A DNA stretch of 64,000 bases from Niallia circulans NBRC 13626 (GTDB lineage: Bacteria; Bacillota; Bacilli; Bacillales; Cytobacillaceae), in assembly GCF_001591585.1 (NCBI RefSeq), contig NZ_BCVE01000020.1:1-64000 (forward strand), in the 5' to 3' direction. The notes beneath the pieces are model-generated. The model searched no databases, was not told where the DNA came from, and worked only from the letters and a program-made list of their open reading frames with translations. The translations under genes and the position numbers were made by a program. Numbering within the stretch: the stretch's first letter is position 1; every line of letters starts with the position of its first letter. Positions 37,852-47,700 of the stretch are shown one piece after another.

Positions 37852-38534
37852 TATTTTGCCTCCCGCTCCATATTATGTTGGTGAATATTATTCACCGTTC
37901 TTTTATTTCGGTCCAATATATAGTTCGTCCATTTAGTACACTGTGGGATACTCCATCCCGCAACTCTTCCTATTAAAGCAGCATAGATAATCGTTCCCCA
38001 TGATACAGGTCCACCAAGTATCCATCCTACTATTAAAACAATTGCCTCCATCAATAATCTCGTTCTTGCAATACTCCCGCCAAATTTTTCTGATAAGACT
38101 ATCATAAGACTATCTCTCGGTCCTGCACCAAGTTTCGCAGAAATATAGAATCCCATTCCATAGCCCATTATAATCAATCCAATTAAAAACATAATCCATT
38201 TTTGATAAAGGGTCGCAGGGGTATTCATAAAGGGAAGAAGTAGAAAAATATCAATAAATACTCCTACTAACACCATATTTAATAAAGCACCAAAAGGAGG
38301 AAGTTTTTTTGAAAGGATGGCAGCTATCAATAGGATTAAAAAACCAACTATTATTGCCCAGCTGCCGATGGTCAGACCAAACTGAATATGCAATCCAATA
38401 TTCAAGACATCCCATGGGGCTGAACCTAAATTTGCTGTAATAACTAACACAATGCCTAATGACATAATCAAAAGCCCTATTATAAAAATAAAAAGTCGTT
38501 GAACTGGTTTATCTTGGCCTATTAATGATTTCAT
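37851..38534 (-). CDS. YczE/YyaS/YitT family membrane protein
   Basis: A 227-residue integral membrane protein with five or six helices. NLGSAPWDVLNIGLHIQFG at residues 35-53 and KLGAGPRDSLMIVLSEKFGG near 134-153 are the paired repeats that identify the YczE-like family. The charged tail ends HNMEREAK and overlaps cymR by one base. AGGGG precedes the ATG. Members are uncharacterised, though YczE affects surfactin and bacillaene synthase activity in Bacillus. The coupling to cymR suggests co-regulation with cysteine metabolism. Confidence 0.85.
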   Translation of the reverse strand: MKSLIGQDKPVQRLFIFIIGLLIMSLGIVLVITANLGSAPWDVLNIGLHIQFGLTIGSWAIIVGFLILLIAAILSKKLPPFGALLNMVLVGVFIDIFLLLPFMNTPATLYQKWIMFLIGLIIMGYGMGFYISAKLGAGPRDSLMIVLSEKFGGSIARTRLLMEAIVLIVGWILGGPVSWGTIIYAALIGRVAGWSIPQCTKWTNYILDRNKRTVNNIHQHNMEREAK

Positions 38535-38754
38535 CTGGTGCCCCTTTTGCTTTCCCTATCGTAAGTGTTTTTTCTGTATAATTGCCATTAAGCATTATAG
38601 CATAATTACTTTTATAATTGTTGCAGTAAAGACCTGATATTCATTCTTTATCCAGTATAATTAGTTTATATCCTATCTATTCAATAGGATATCATATTTT
38701 TTCGTTTTCGCTAAACTTGCTTTTTTTATTGCTGTATATAGAAGCATCTCTAGA
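38535..38754. other. intergenic region upstream of YczE-like gene
   Basis: About 220 bases, AT-rich. It contains a 9-bp stem ATATCCTAT / ATAGGATAT (38669-38694) that may be an operator or a plus-direction terminator. The promoter for the YczE-cymR unit should be here. No gene. Confidence 0.45.
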
Positions 38755-38800
38755 TTAAAAAGAAGGAATTCCTCCTTTAGCAAAAGAAGAAATCCCTTCA
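38755..38800 (-). terminator. terminator of racemase operon
   Basis: Minus strand GAAGGGATTTCTTC paired imperfectly with GGAGGAATTCCTTC, then TTTTTAAT, just past the M20 stop codon. Confidence 0.7.
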
Positions 38801-38802
38801 AT

Positions 38803-39945
38803 CTATTGTTTTTCTTCCATTAATTTGACTGTCGATAAAGCCATAATTTTTATCCCATGCAGTAGGCTTTCTAACTGAAAATACATGTCCGGATGATGTA
38901 ATCCGGGCTGTAAATCTGTGCCTAAGCCAATCATCGTTGTTTGCAGTTGTTCCTTTACTTTCGCATAATAATGAAAATCTTCTCCACCAGGTGTTACTGG
39001 AGGCTTTACAAGCCCTTTCTCTCCTAGTATTTCTTTAATACTCTTAGCTACTATTTCTTCCATCGATTTATTTGGTCTTGCGGCTGGCATGTCGGATAGT
39101 AGTTCTAATTCTACTCGAGCTCCATTCGCTTCACCTGCAAGTTTCACTTGGCTTTCAAGTCTGGAAATCAATTGTTCCATCGCTTCATTGGTTTGGGCAC
39201 GAACATCAATGCCAAACTCCGCATAATCGGGAATAATATTAAAATTCTTTCCTCCCGCCTGGGCAAAAGTCATTTTCGCGGAGGCAGGTATAATCGGATT
39301 TAGTGGAATAGAACGAATAGCCATATTAATAGCTGTAAGACTGTCGATAACATTTATCCCTAAATGCGGTCTTGCGGCATGTGACTGCATTCCATACAGT
39401 TTTCCTTTAAAGCTTGCCGCTGCTCCATGGTAAATTGCAGGAGAACATTCTCCAAATTTCATTTCTTGAATTGGTCGTACATGTAAGCCTAATAAATAAT
39501 CAACATCATCTAAAAGCCCTTTATTAATAAAGGAAATTGCACCTGCACCAGTCTCTTCAGCTGGCTGGAACAGGCACTTAATTCTCCCCTTTGGTTCTTG
39601 GCCTAATTCCTTCAGACATCTTAAAGTAAAAAGCAAAATCGTCGTGTGTGCATCATGACCACATGAATGATTGGCCTTCCATTCTCCCTTCACTTGCTGC
39701 CATAACGCATCCATATCTGCTCGAAGCCCTATAACAGGATTATTTTCTTTCCCCCATACCCCAACGATCCCAGTTTGATCATCGAATAATTGATAGGGAA
39801 TAGATAATTTCTCCAATTCATTTTTTATAAATTTCGTCGTTTCAACTTCTTCCCAGCTTATTTCTGCATTATTATGAAGAAACTGGTACATAGCTATTAT
39901 CTGTTCCTTTTTCCTGTCTACCCAGCTGTCTATTTGTTCGTGCAT
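38803..39945 (-). CDS. M20-family N-acyl amino acid deacylase
   Basis: A 380-residue zinc amidohydrolase (HipO/AmhX type). Metal ligands are visible in NHSCGHDAHTTILLF near residues 90-105, the catalytic base/ligand in PAEETGAGA near 135, LGLHVRP near 160 and VTPGGEDFHYYAK near 325. ATG at 39945 follows GGAGGGGGAAA. It is the third gene after a racemase of the MenC/NSAR family and a GNAT acyltransferase. In Geobacillus the same trio succinylates D-amino acids, racemises the N-succinyl product and removes succinate from the L form. This would be the desuccinylase (inferred). Confidence 0.88.
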   Translation of the reverse strand: MHEQIDSWVDRKKEQIIAMYQFLHNNAEISWEEVETTKFIKNELEKLSIPYQLFDDQTGIVGVWGKENNPVIGLRADMDALWQQVKGEWKANHSCGHDAHTTILLFTLRCLKELGQEPKGRIKCLFQPAEETGAGAISFINKGLLDDVDYLLGLHVRPIQEMKFGECSPAIYHGAAASFKGKLYGMQSHAARPHLGINVIDSLTAINMAIRSIPLNPIIPASAKMTFAQAGGKNFNIIPDYAEFGIDVRAQTNEAMEQLISRLESQVKLAGEANGARVELELLSDMPAARPNKSMEEIVAKSIKEILGEKGLVKPPVTPGGEDFHYYAKVKEQLQTTMIGLGTDLQPGLHHPDMYFQLESLLHGIKIMALSTVKLMEEKQ

Positions 39946-39986
39946 TTTCCCCCTCCTCGTATATGTAATTCGTAATTCAAATGGCT

Positions 39987-40787
39987 TCATTCATTCTCTT
40001 TGTTTAAGCTTACAATATAATAATTCACTGGTTCATTTGTCTTTTGAAAGCTGTGAATGATATATCCCCTTACAAACAATTTGGTAAAGACATTTCTATG
40101 CATCATACGCCACGTTTCGGCTGCAGCAAAATCTATTTCTTTTATTGTATGTATATCTTTAGGAACAGGAACCTTATAGGTATTCGCTTTTATGGATAGG
40201 ACATCAAAAGATAAAGGAATAGGGATTTCTCCCCTTGTTTCCCAAGTAACAAGGGAGTGAATTTGCTCCCCTTCCGGATGACGATTATCCGATCGTTTCC
40301 CAATGTCCCACTCTAACAATAACCTGTCTGAAGGAAGACCGCCGTTTAATTCATCCTCCATGTCTCCATAATGATTAGAATAATATGTTTTCACTACCCC
40401 TCCTAGTTTCGCTATATTTAGATTGGCATTCCGTGATTCTAGCGGGTCAAAAGTCCAGATAATTTTCGTATAGCCACGTTCCAAGGCCATTTCCTTTTGT
40501 TTTTCTTTCATTTTAAAGCCCAAACCAGCATTTCTATCCTCTTCCTTCACTGCCATCATATGGGACACTAAATAGATTTCCTTTTGATGAAAACCAGGGA
40601 AACTGTAGCAAAAGCCTACTAGTTCCTCTTTCAAAAAAGCCCCTATAATTATTCCTCCATTTTGAATGGAGGCAACTAAAAATGGAAATGGAGTAGTATT
40701 CGTCCTGCCCCAAATTGAATTTTGAAGGGAAACTACCAGTTGGATTTCAGCTTTTTCGGTTACTTCTCTTATTATATAAGGATCCAC
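39987..40787 (-). CDS. GNAT family N-acyltransferase (probable D-amino acid N-succinyltransferase)
   Basis: A 266-residue protein with an N-terminal GNAT fold. YIIREVTEKAEIQLVVSLQN and ELVGFCYSFPGFHQKEIYLV lead to the acyl-CoA segment VKEEDRNAGLGFKMKEKQKE near residues 78-98, with TFDPLESRNANLNIAKLGGV after it. The C-terminal 100 residues form a second, lineage-specific domain. GTG start after AAGGGGG. It lies between the racemase and the deacylase, the order known for the D-to-L amino acid conversion pathway. The succinyl specificity is inferred from context only. Confidence 0.82.
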   Translation of the reverse strand: MDPYIIREVTEKAEIQLVVSLQNSIWGRTNTTPFPFLVASIQNGGIIIGAFLKEELVGFCYSFPGFHQKEIYLVSHMMAVKEEDRNAGLGFKMKEKQKEMALERGYTKIIWTFDPLESRNANLNIAKLGGVVKTYYSNHYGDMEDELNGGLPSDRLLLEWDIGKRSDNRHPEGEQIHSLVTWETRGEIPIPLSFDVLSIKANTYKVPVPKDIHTIKEIDFAAAETWRMMHRNVFTKLFVRGYIIHSFQKTNEPVNYYIVSLNKENE

Positions 40788-40805
40788 TGTCTTTGTTCCC
40801 CCTTA

Positions 40806-41930
40806 TTAAATAAATGGATTAGCATATACCTTCTTAGAAATTAAATGTTGATTAATCACTGTTTCGTTTAAGTCGAACCCAATGCCGGCTCCTTTTGGTA
40901 CTTCTATTTTTCCTGGCGTAGACAATGTGACTTCTGGACAAATAATATCTTTTTTCCAGTATCGATTCGATGCAGATGTATCCCCAGCAATAGTAAATGC
41001 CGGAAGGGAGGTTATCGCGATATTATGCGCTCTTCCGATTCCGCCTTCCAGCATGCCGCCGCACCATACAGGAATATCGTGTTTTTTACATACATCATGT
41101 ATTTTCTTTGCTTCCGTCAAACCGCCGACACGGCCAATTTTAATATTTATTATCTTACAGCTTCCTAATTCAATCGCTTTTCGAGCATCTTCTACAGAAT
41201 GAATACTTTCATCCAAACATATAGGTGTTGCGAGCTCACTTTGCAAAATAGAATGGTCAATAATATCATCATATGCTAATGGCTGTTCAATCATCATCAA
41301 CTTAAGTGGATCTAATTCTTTGATTCGCTCAATATCTGCTAATGTATAGGCAGAATTCGCATCTGCCATTAGCGGGATGTCATAGCCAAAGGTTTGTCTT
41401 ATTTTTGCTAAAGGCTCTAAGTCATAGCCAGGTTTAATTTTCACTTTTATCTTTTTATAGCCCTCGTTCAAAAAGCGTTCCACTTTTGTTAAAAGCATAT
41501 CAGTAGTTGGTTCGATTCCAATACTTACCCCTACATCAATCGACGTTTGAACACCTCCAAGCGCTTTTGAAAGAGAAATACCTTGCTGCTTACTATATAA
41601 ATCCCATATTGCTCCTTCTAAAGCAGCTTTTGCCATATTATTTCTTCTGATTGGAGCGAATCTTTTTGTAACTTCATCTGGATGCGTTATCTCGTCTTTT
41701 AACAAGAGGGGAATCAAAAACTCGTTTAGCATATAGATAACAGTTCCAGTTGTTTCCTCACTATAAGTAGGATCAGGTAAAGCGACAGACTCTCCATACC
41801 CAATGTGCTCTCCACTATATATTTTAATGATAAGAAAATCCTTTTCTAACAGTTCGCCAAAACTTGTCTTAAACGGACTAACCAGGGGCATTTTTACATG
41901 TTGGACTTCGATTTTATCAATTTTCACCAT
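40806..41930 (-). CDS. N-succinylamino acid racemase / o-succinylbenzoate synthase family
   Basis: A 374-residue enolase-superfamily enzyme of the MenC/NSAR subgroup. All catalytic residues are visible: KVK in KIKVKIKPG (K162, K164), D190 in MADANSAY, E215 in MIEQPLAY, D240 in ICLDESI and K264 in INIKIGRVGG. Family members can make o-succinylbenzoate for menaquinone or racemise N-succinylamino acids. No other men gene is adjacent, and a GNAT and an M20 deacylase are, so the racemase role is favoured. The native MenC function cannot be excluded. Confidence 0.9.
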   Translation of the reverse strand: MVKIDKIEVQHVKMPLVSPFKTSFGELLEKDFLIIKIYSGEHIGYGESVALPDPTYSEETTGTVIYMLNEFLIPLLLKDEITHPDEVTKRFAPIRRNNMAKAALEGAIWDLYSKQQGISLSKALGGVQTSIDVGVSIGIEPTTDMLLTKVERFLNEGYKKIKVKIKPGYDLEPLAKIRQTFGYDIPLMADANSAYTLADIERIKELDPLKLMMIEQPLAYDDIIDHSILQSELATPICLDESIHSVEDARKAIELGSCKIINIKIGRVGGLTEAKKIHDVCKKHDIPVWCGGMLEGGIGRAHNIAITSLPAFTIAGDTSASNRYWKKDIICPEVTLSTPGKIEVPKGAGIGFDLNETVINQHLISKKVYANPFI

Positions 41931-42042
41931 TTCACGTCCTTCTCGTCTAGTATCATTCTTCTATTTTAATAGTAATTTGGATTATTGGTAGAAATTTATT
42001 TAAAAAATCGAAATATCTACTAAAAATTTTTTAACATAAATG

Positions 42043-42285
42043 AAGTGGGACAAACAAAATATATAATAAATTAAGTCGAACAATCTCTAATTTAGTAGCG
42101 AAACCAACTCGTTCCATCATTTTTTTTAAAGAATATATAATTATTAGGAAATACAAAGCAGCTTGAATACACGGAGACTCCTATGGGAGATTCGAGAAAT
42201 CCCAAGCCCTGCTGGAAGCTTGGCACTCGCCCCATGGAAAGCGAAGTGTATTCAGGCTGCGGAACCTTTTTTCTAAAATTAATAA
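42043..42285. repeat. Bacillus-type dispersed repeat, copy A (full)
   Basis: Non-coding element starting GTGGGACAAACAAAATATAT, with a central inverted repeat GCAGCTTGAATACAC (42158-42172) / GTGTATTCAGGCTGC (42246-42260). It contains the segments ACGGAGACTCC and CATGGAAAGCGAAGTG, which recur widely in Bacillaceae intergenic DNA. It abuts hairpin copy 3. A shortened relative is at 57733-57863. Confidence 0.7.
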
Positions 42286-42341
42286 AACCCCGAACAATTA
42301 TACGAACTTTTCTTAGTATGTACGTATAATTACGCGGGGTT
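42286..42341 (-). repeat. CAATTATACG hairpin family, copy 3
   Basis: AACCCCGAACAATTATACG / CGTATAATTACGCGGGGTT, an almost complete stem around an 18-nt loop, 17 nt past the stop codon of the AraC-type regulator. Likely works as its terminator; attached to repeat copy A. Confidence 0.8.
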
Positions 42342-42357
42342 ATTTGGTTGAGAATTC

Positions 42358-44592
42358 TTATGTTTTAGCCATTTTATTGATAACATATTTTCCTGGTGTT
42401 ATTCCTTCATGCTGCTTAAAAATCCTAATAAAAGTATTCACATTTTTACAGCCAACCATTTCGCCAACCTCGGATACCATATATTTACCTGATTCCAATA
42501 AAATTTTTGATTTTTCTACCTTTAATTGATTTACATAATTTTTAAACGAGGATTTTAAATGATCTTTAATCAACTTGCTAACATAGGATTCACTTAATTG
42601 AAAATGATCTGCTACTTCCCCTAAAGATAGATCGCTTGTGTAATTTTCTTGAATATAACGAAGAACATTTTCTACAGTGGAAAGTTTAATGGAATGTTTT
42701 TCTTCTAAAAGTAACATTAACTCATTGAATATATCGATGAAGGTGTTCTTTAGTATCTCGATATCTGTACTGTTTAAATGAAAGAATAGAGCTTTATTAT
42801 CCTTTAAAAAATCGCTAAAAGACAGATTACATTTATTCAAGATTCTCTTTATCGTATTGATGAGAGCATTTCGAAAATCATAAATATTATAGATATCCAT
42901 GCTTTCTTCTCTAAAATTTGTTTCAACTATCTCATTTATCAACTTCTTGGCATACTTCAGCTCTCTTTTCTGCATAAAATTTATTAAAATGCTTTCCGTT
43001 TCTACACTATAGGAATAATCCTTCCCAGATGATAATGAAATATGGTTGCTGCATAGAGATTTTGTATCAATAAAAGAATATTTCTGTTCCATAAGTTGAA
43101 AGGAAGTTTTAAATATTTTTGGTAATTCTATTAACGATGAAAAGGCTTGCGAGAGGGTAAAAACGATTTCTACTCCTAATTCTTGCTCTATCCTCCCAAT
43201 CATTCGATGTAAAACATCTAATATTAGGTGCTGATTTTTTTCTGCAAAAAACAAACAAAAATGTTTATAATCAATGGGAAAAGAAATAAATTTTTGATTG
43301 GTTTCTTTTTCATTAAATAAAGCTAATACTTTTTTTCTTAATGTTAAAATATTCCCTTCACTTAAATTGGATTCCCATTCAGAAATCCCCTGCATGGATA
43401 TAATCACAAGAATTCCACCTTGACAGAATGGATCTAATTGGAGGAGTTTCAACCTTCTCTCCATATTCTGCTTATCATAATTTTCATAAATAATGTTTTT
43501 GAGAAAGTTTTCTTGCAAATCAACTAATGAGCTTTGTTGGAGCTGTACTAAGTTTTGATTGGTTTTATTGATAGTATGAATTTTAGAGATAATATAATCC
43601 AACTCATTTTTTATATAACTGTCCGAACTATTCTTTTCCTCTCCACTTTTAATATTTTTGATAATTTCTTCAATGGGTGAATAAGATTTTCTGCTTAAGG
43701 TGGTAGTTAGAACAAAACCTAACAAAAGGAGCACAAACAAAATTACTCCGATACTTGTAAGGGTATGAATGGGTAATCCAATTCCTGTATGTACATTCGT
43801 TATATATAAATAATGAATAGTTGGTATCGCATTGGAACGTTTTTGATAGCCATTGTATTGATTAACCGAACGATAAACAATTTGATTTTCATGGGTTTTT
43901 TTCACCGGTAAAAAACTAGCAAGTACGTTTTCTCCCTTTATGGTAGTAGAGGCTAAGGCAGACTTATTAACAATCGCAAGAATACTATTCGTATCTGGTA
44001 AATTGCTCGTTAATAAGTCCTTTTTCTCCCACACAATGAAAAAATAAAGATATTGCTTTTCCTGCTGATAATAGATTTTATTGACAATAACCAGTTTATC
44101 TTTGGCGTCATAACACTGTAAATCATTGTTTCCTTTTGAATCCATAAAAGCTTCTAATTCTGTGAAATTTTCATCCATGTGAATAAATTTCATATAGTCT
44201 TTAAACAAAAAATAACCATCTGAACTAGTTACATCTGTCCCATAATCTTTTAAAACAGCAAGATTAAAACCTAACTGATCATTTGAAAAATGATTGCCTG
44301 TTAACTCATTAAACAATTTACTATATATACTATAATTAAACTGATTTTCCTTTAAAAATTCTGCAATAACATCTTGCTGGGATAACAGCTTGACTACATT
44401 TAAGGAAACATCTAGGCGATAGTCAATTATATTACTTTCTCTTTCCAAAAACATTTCATTTAATTTATTTATTTCTAGCCGATTTTGGGAATATTCTTGC
44501 GAGATTGTCACAAATAAAATAATAGAAGTATAGATAATGATAACCACGGAGAATGATAGAAATAATTTCTTAAAAATAGTTTTCCGAAACAT
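42358..44592 (-). CDS. membrane-bound AraC family regulator
   Basis: A 744-residue transcriptional regulator of the large membrane class. Helices lie at about residues 12-33 and 273-298 and enclose an extracellular sensor domain of about 240 residues. A cytoplasmic linker follows, and then a C-terminal AraC domain from about 645: LSLGEVADHFQLSESYVSKL and VSEVGEMVGCKNVNTFIRIF, ending KQHEGITPGKYVI. It lies downstream of and on the same strand as the mannosidase/ABC operon. Such proteins usually activate adjacent glycan-use genes on sensing an extracellular oligosaccharide. AGGGGG precedes the ATG. Confidence 0.9.
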   Translation of the reverse strand: MFRKTIFKKLFLSFSVVIIIYTSIILFVTISQEYSQNRLEINKLNEMFLERESNIIDYRLDVSLNVVKLLSQQDVIAEFLKENQFNYSIYSKLFNELTGNHFSNDQLGFNLAVLKDYGTDVTSSDGYFLFKDYMKFIHMDENFTELEAFMDSKGNNDLQCYDAKDKLVIVNKIYYQQEKQYLYFFIVWEKKDLLTSNLPDTNSILAIVNKSALASTTIKGENVLASFLPVKKTHENQIVYRSVNQYNGYQKRSNAIPTIHYLYITNVHTGIGLPIHTLTSIGVILFVLLLLGFVLTTTLSRKSYSPIEEIIKNIKSGEEKNSSDSYIKNELDYIISKIHTINKTNQNLVQLQQSSLVDLQENFLKNIIYENYDKQNMERRLKLLQLDPFCQGGILVIISMQGISEWESNLSEGNILTLRKKVLALFNEKETNQKFISFPIDYKHFCLFFAEKNQHLILDVLHRMIGRIEQELGVEIVFTLSQAFSSLIELPKIFKTSFQLMEQKYSFIDTKSLCSNHISLSSGKDYSYSVETESILINFMQKRELKYAKKLINEIVETNFREESMDIYNIYDFRNALINTIKRILNKCNLSFSDFLKDNKALFFHLNSTDIEILKNTFIDIFNELMLLLEEKHSIKLSTVENVLRYIQENYTSDLSLGEVADHFQLSESYVSKLIKDHLKSSFKNYVNQLKVEKSKILLESGKYMVSEVGEMVGCKNVNTFIRIFKQHEGITPGKYVINKMAKT

Positions 44593-44691
44593 AATATCCC
44601 CCTCTTTTTGTTATTATTCCAATTATATTTTCTAAGTTATAATAAAAAACAATATTTAGAAGAGGTATGTAAACTTATGGTATAAAGATGA

Positions 44692-44724
44692 TTAATAGGT
44701 GGGAATAAGCCTTCCACCTATTAA
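44692..44724 (-). terminator. hairpin after mannosidase operon
   Basis: TTAATAGGTGG / CCACCTATTAA with an 11-nt loop, about 25 nt past the mannosidase stop codon. The T-run is weak on the minus strand. Confidence 0.6.
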
Positions 44725-44747
44725 CCGCTAAAAAAAAATGATTAGCT

Positions 44748-47700
44748 TTATACAATACGTATTGTTTTTATTTCATAGGGACTTAACTCCAATGTAATAT
44801 TTCCCTCTATATCCACAGGAGGTTCCATGTCTTTCTCCAGCAAATTTGTTTCATTCCATTGTCGACAATCAAATAATGGTTCTAAAGTTAGCACTCTATT
44901 ACTTCCTAGGTGGTCATGCACTCGTAATATAATCCCTTGACCATTTTCCGCCGCTTTAACAGCATCGATGTATACGCTTTCTTCTGTATGCCATTTAAAT
45001 AGTCTCCGATTCACTTGATTCCCTTTTAGTACAGATAATGGCTGATTTAGAGCCCAAGCTTCTTCAACCGTTCTTCCATCTACGAAATCTCCTGTATGTG
45101 GTAGAAGACTATACGTAAATTCATGCATTCCTATATCAGCTGATGGGTCTGGATATATTCCCCCTTTTAATAAGGTAATTCTCATTGTTTGGTCTTTTAT
45201 ATCATGCCCGTACTTACAGTCATTAAGTATACTGACTCCATAATCCCTTTGTGAATAGTCCACCCACTGGTGTGCTACTGTCTCGAATTTCGCCAGATCC
45301 CAGCTGGTATTCCAATGTGTAGGTCGCTGAACATTACCATATTGTATATCATACGTTGCAACAGTATTGCGAATATCGACATCAAATCCTGCTTTCAGTA
45401 ATTGTTCCCTTTCTTTCCAATCTGCCTTTGTAATAAAATCTATTCGACGTGAATGTTTATAAACCTGCATATATTGAATAATTCTCGAAGTACCAAATGA
45501 ATAAACAAATTCAACCTTTGCGTATAGGTTGTTTTGTTCTTTAATGGTAATCGATTCTGCGGCTAACTCGTTATACTTTTCTTGATAAAATATGTCGATA
45601 TCCCATGCATTAAAGTTCATTGGTTTATCTTCAAATAATTGAAGCCTGTTCCCAAAGCCATTTTCTTTAAGTACTTCGCGATGATACTGTTTATCATAAA
45701 TGCTAATTAACTGTCCTTTCTCATTCCAGCGAATTAGATAATTATTCGTATCTATACCGCTTTCTACTGCTTTTATAAAAGGAGCTTCCACTCTTTTTAC
45801 TTCCATCGGCTCAAATTTCAGAATACAAGTTCCGAAAGCTGGAATAGTCGGTGTCTGGACAAGATATCCTTCTTCACACGGCACTGCTTCCAATTCTTCT
45901 CCAGAATCCGTTAAAAATTTGCCAGATTCCTTTTTTTCAATTATTACCAATTCCTTTCTTACCCAGCCGGCCGAGTTAAAGACAGTCCATTGATTTATTG
46001 CTGCATCATCTAACCGTGCTAAGAGTTGGGTAGAGCTTTCCATCGCTTCTTCTATCTCTACCTTATGATCTTGATAAACTTCTTTTATAGATGAACCAGG
46101 AATAATATCATGAAATTGGTTACGCAATAACACTTCCCATATATTCGTTATTTCTTCCTTTGGATAATGAATTCCTTTTGAGACTTGTACAGCTGAATAC
46201 AAAATTTCTAGTTCTCTTAAAGTTAACTCTAATCTGCGATTCATTTTTTTGACAAAGGCTTGAGATGTATAGGTTCCTCGATGATATTCTAAATATAATT
46301 CCCCATCCCATGTATGAACGTAATTATCTGCAGAATCAATAGTGTCATGAAGCTGTTGAAAAAATTCATCCGCACGCCCTGTTTTCACATGTGGAAGACC
46401 CGGGATTTTATCCATACGACGGCGATTTTCTAACATATCTCTTGTGACTCCACCGCCACCGTCTCCATACCCATACGATATAAGCAGTTGTTTATTTACA
46501 TCTTTATTCCGATAAGCTTTATAGCTGCCTAACACTGTTTCTGGTTCCAACTGTCCATTATAAGTATAAAACCAGCGAGATGCCCATTGATTATCTACTA
46601 AGTCTTTTCCTGGTTCTGGTGTAGTAATAAAATGGGTTAACACCTCTGATCCATCTATCCCCCGCCAGACAAAAGTATCATGTGGCATCCGGTTGTATTG
46701 ATTCCAGCTTATTTTTGTCGTCATAAATGTATCTATCCCACTCTTTTTTAAAATCTGAGGCAATGCCCATGAATAACCAAAAACATCTGGCAGCCATAGA
46801 TAGTGGACATCTTTATGGAATTCTTTTTTTATAAATTGTGTTCCATGGAGAATTTGCCGAGTTAGTGATTCGCCAGATGGTATATTACAATCAGCTTCCA
46901 GCCACATAGCACCATCTATTTCCCAACGGCCCTCTTTTATTCTATTTTTTATTTGTTCATAAATCTCCGGATAATCTTCTTTTATATATTGATAGAGTTG
47001 GGGCTGAGTTTGTAAAAAGATATAGTCTGGATATTGCTTCATTAACTGTAGAACAGTCGAAAAACTACGTGCGGCTTTCTCTCTTGTATGCTTCAGTCTC
47101 CATAACCAAGCGACATCAATATGGGTATGACCAATCGCGGTGATTGTCACTAACTCGCGCTTTTCTAAAGCGTCTATTCCTTTTTGCAAATTATCATTAG
47201 CTAACTTTATACTTTTATAAAAAGCAGGACTCCCTGGATAGGACCAGTCGATATATTTCATGGTTTTTTCTAATAAAGGCAAAAGTTCATATCGTTTTGG
47301 GTCATCCTCCTTTAATTGTTTAATCGTTTTTAAAATACAATCTGCGGTAAAATATAAATCATCACATTCTTCATTTAAAATTGCATATTCAGCCATCTTA
47401 AATGTATGTGATTGGATTTGCTCAGGTCCACCACCTTCCAATCCGGACCATAATTTCAAGGAAAGTGTTACTTCCTTTCCGTAATAACCAGGGTCAAGAA
47501 AGACTTCTTTATGATTAGAGTCAACGCCTTGGTATGGTTGGTCGTCCACAAAAAGCAAGGATTCAAATCCGGAGTTATAGCCGCCACCTGTTCGACCAAA
47601 GTCCAATAGTAAGACTATTCTTCCATCTGATTTAGGAACTTTAAACGTTGTTTGAATCCATAAATAATAGTCCCTTCCTTCCCAAATATCGCCTAACGAA

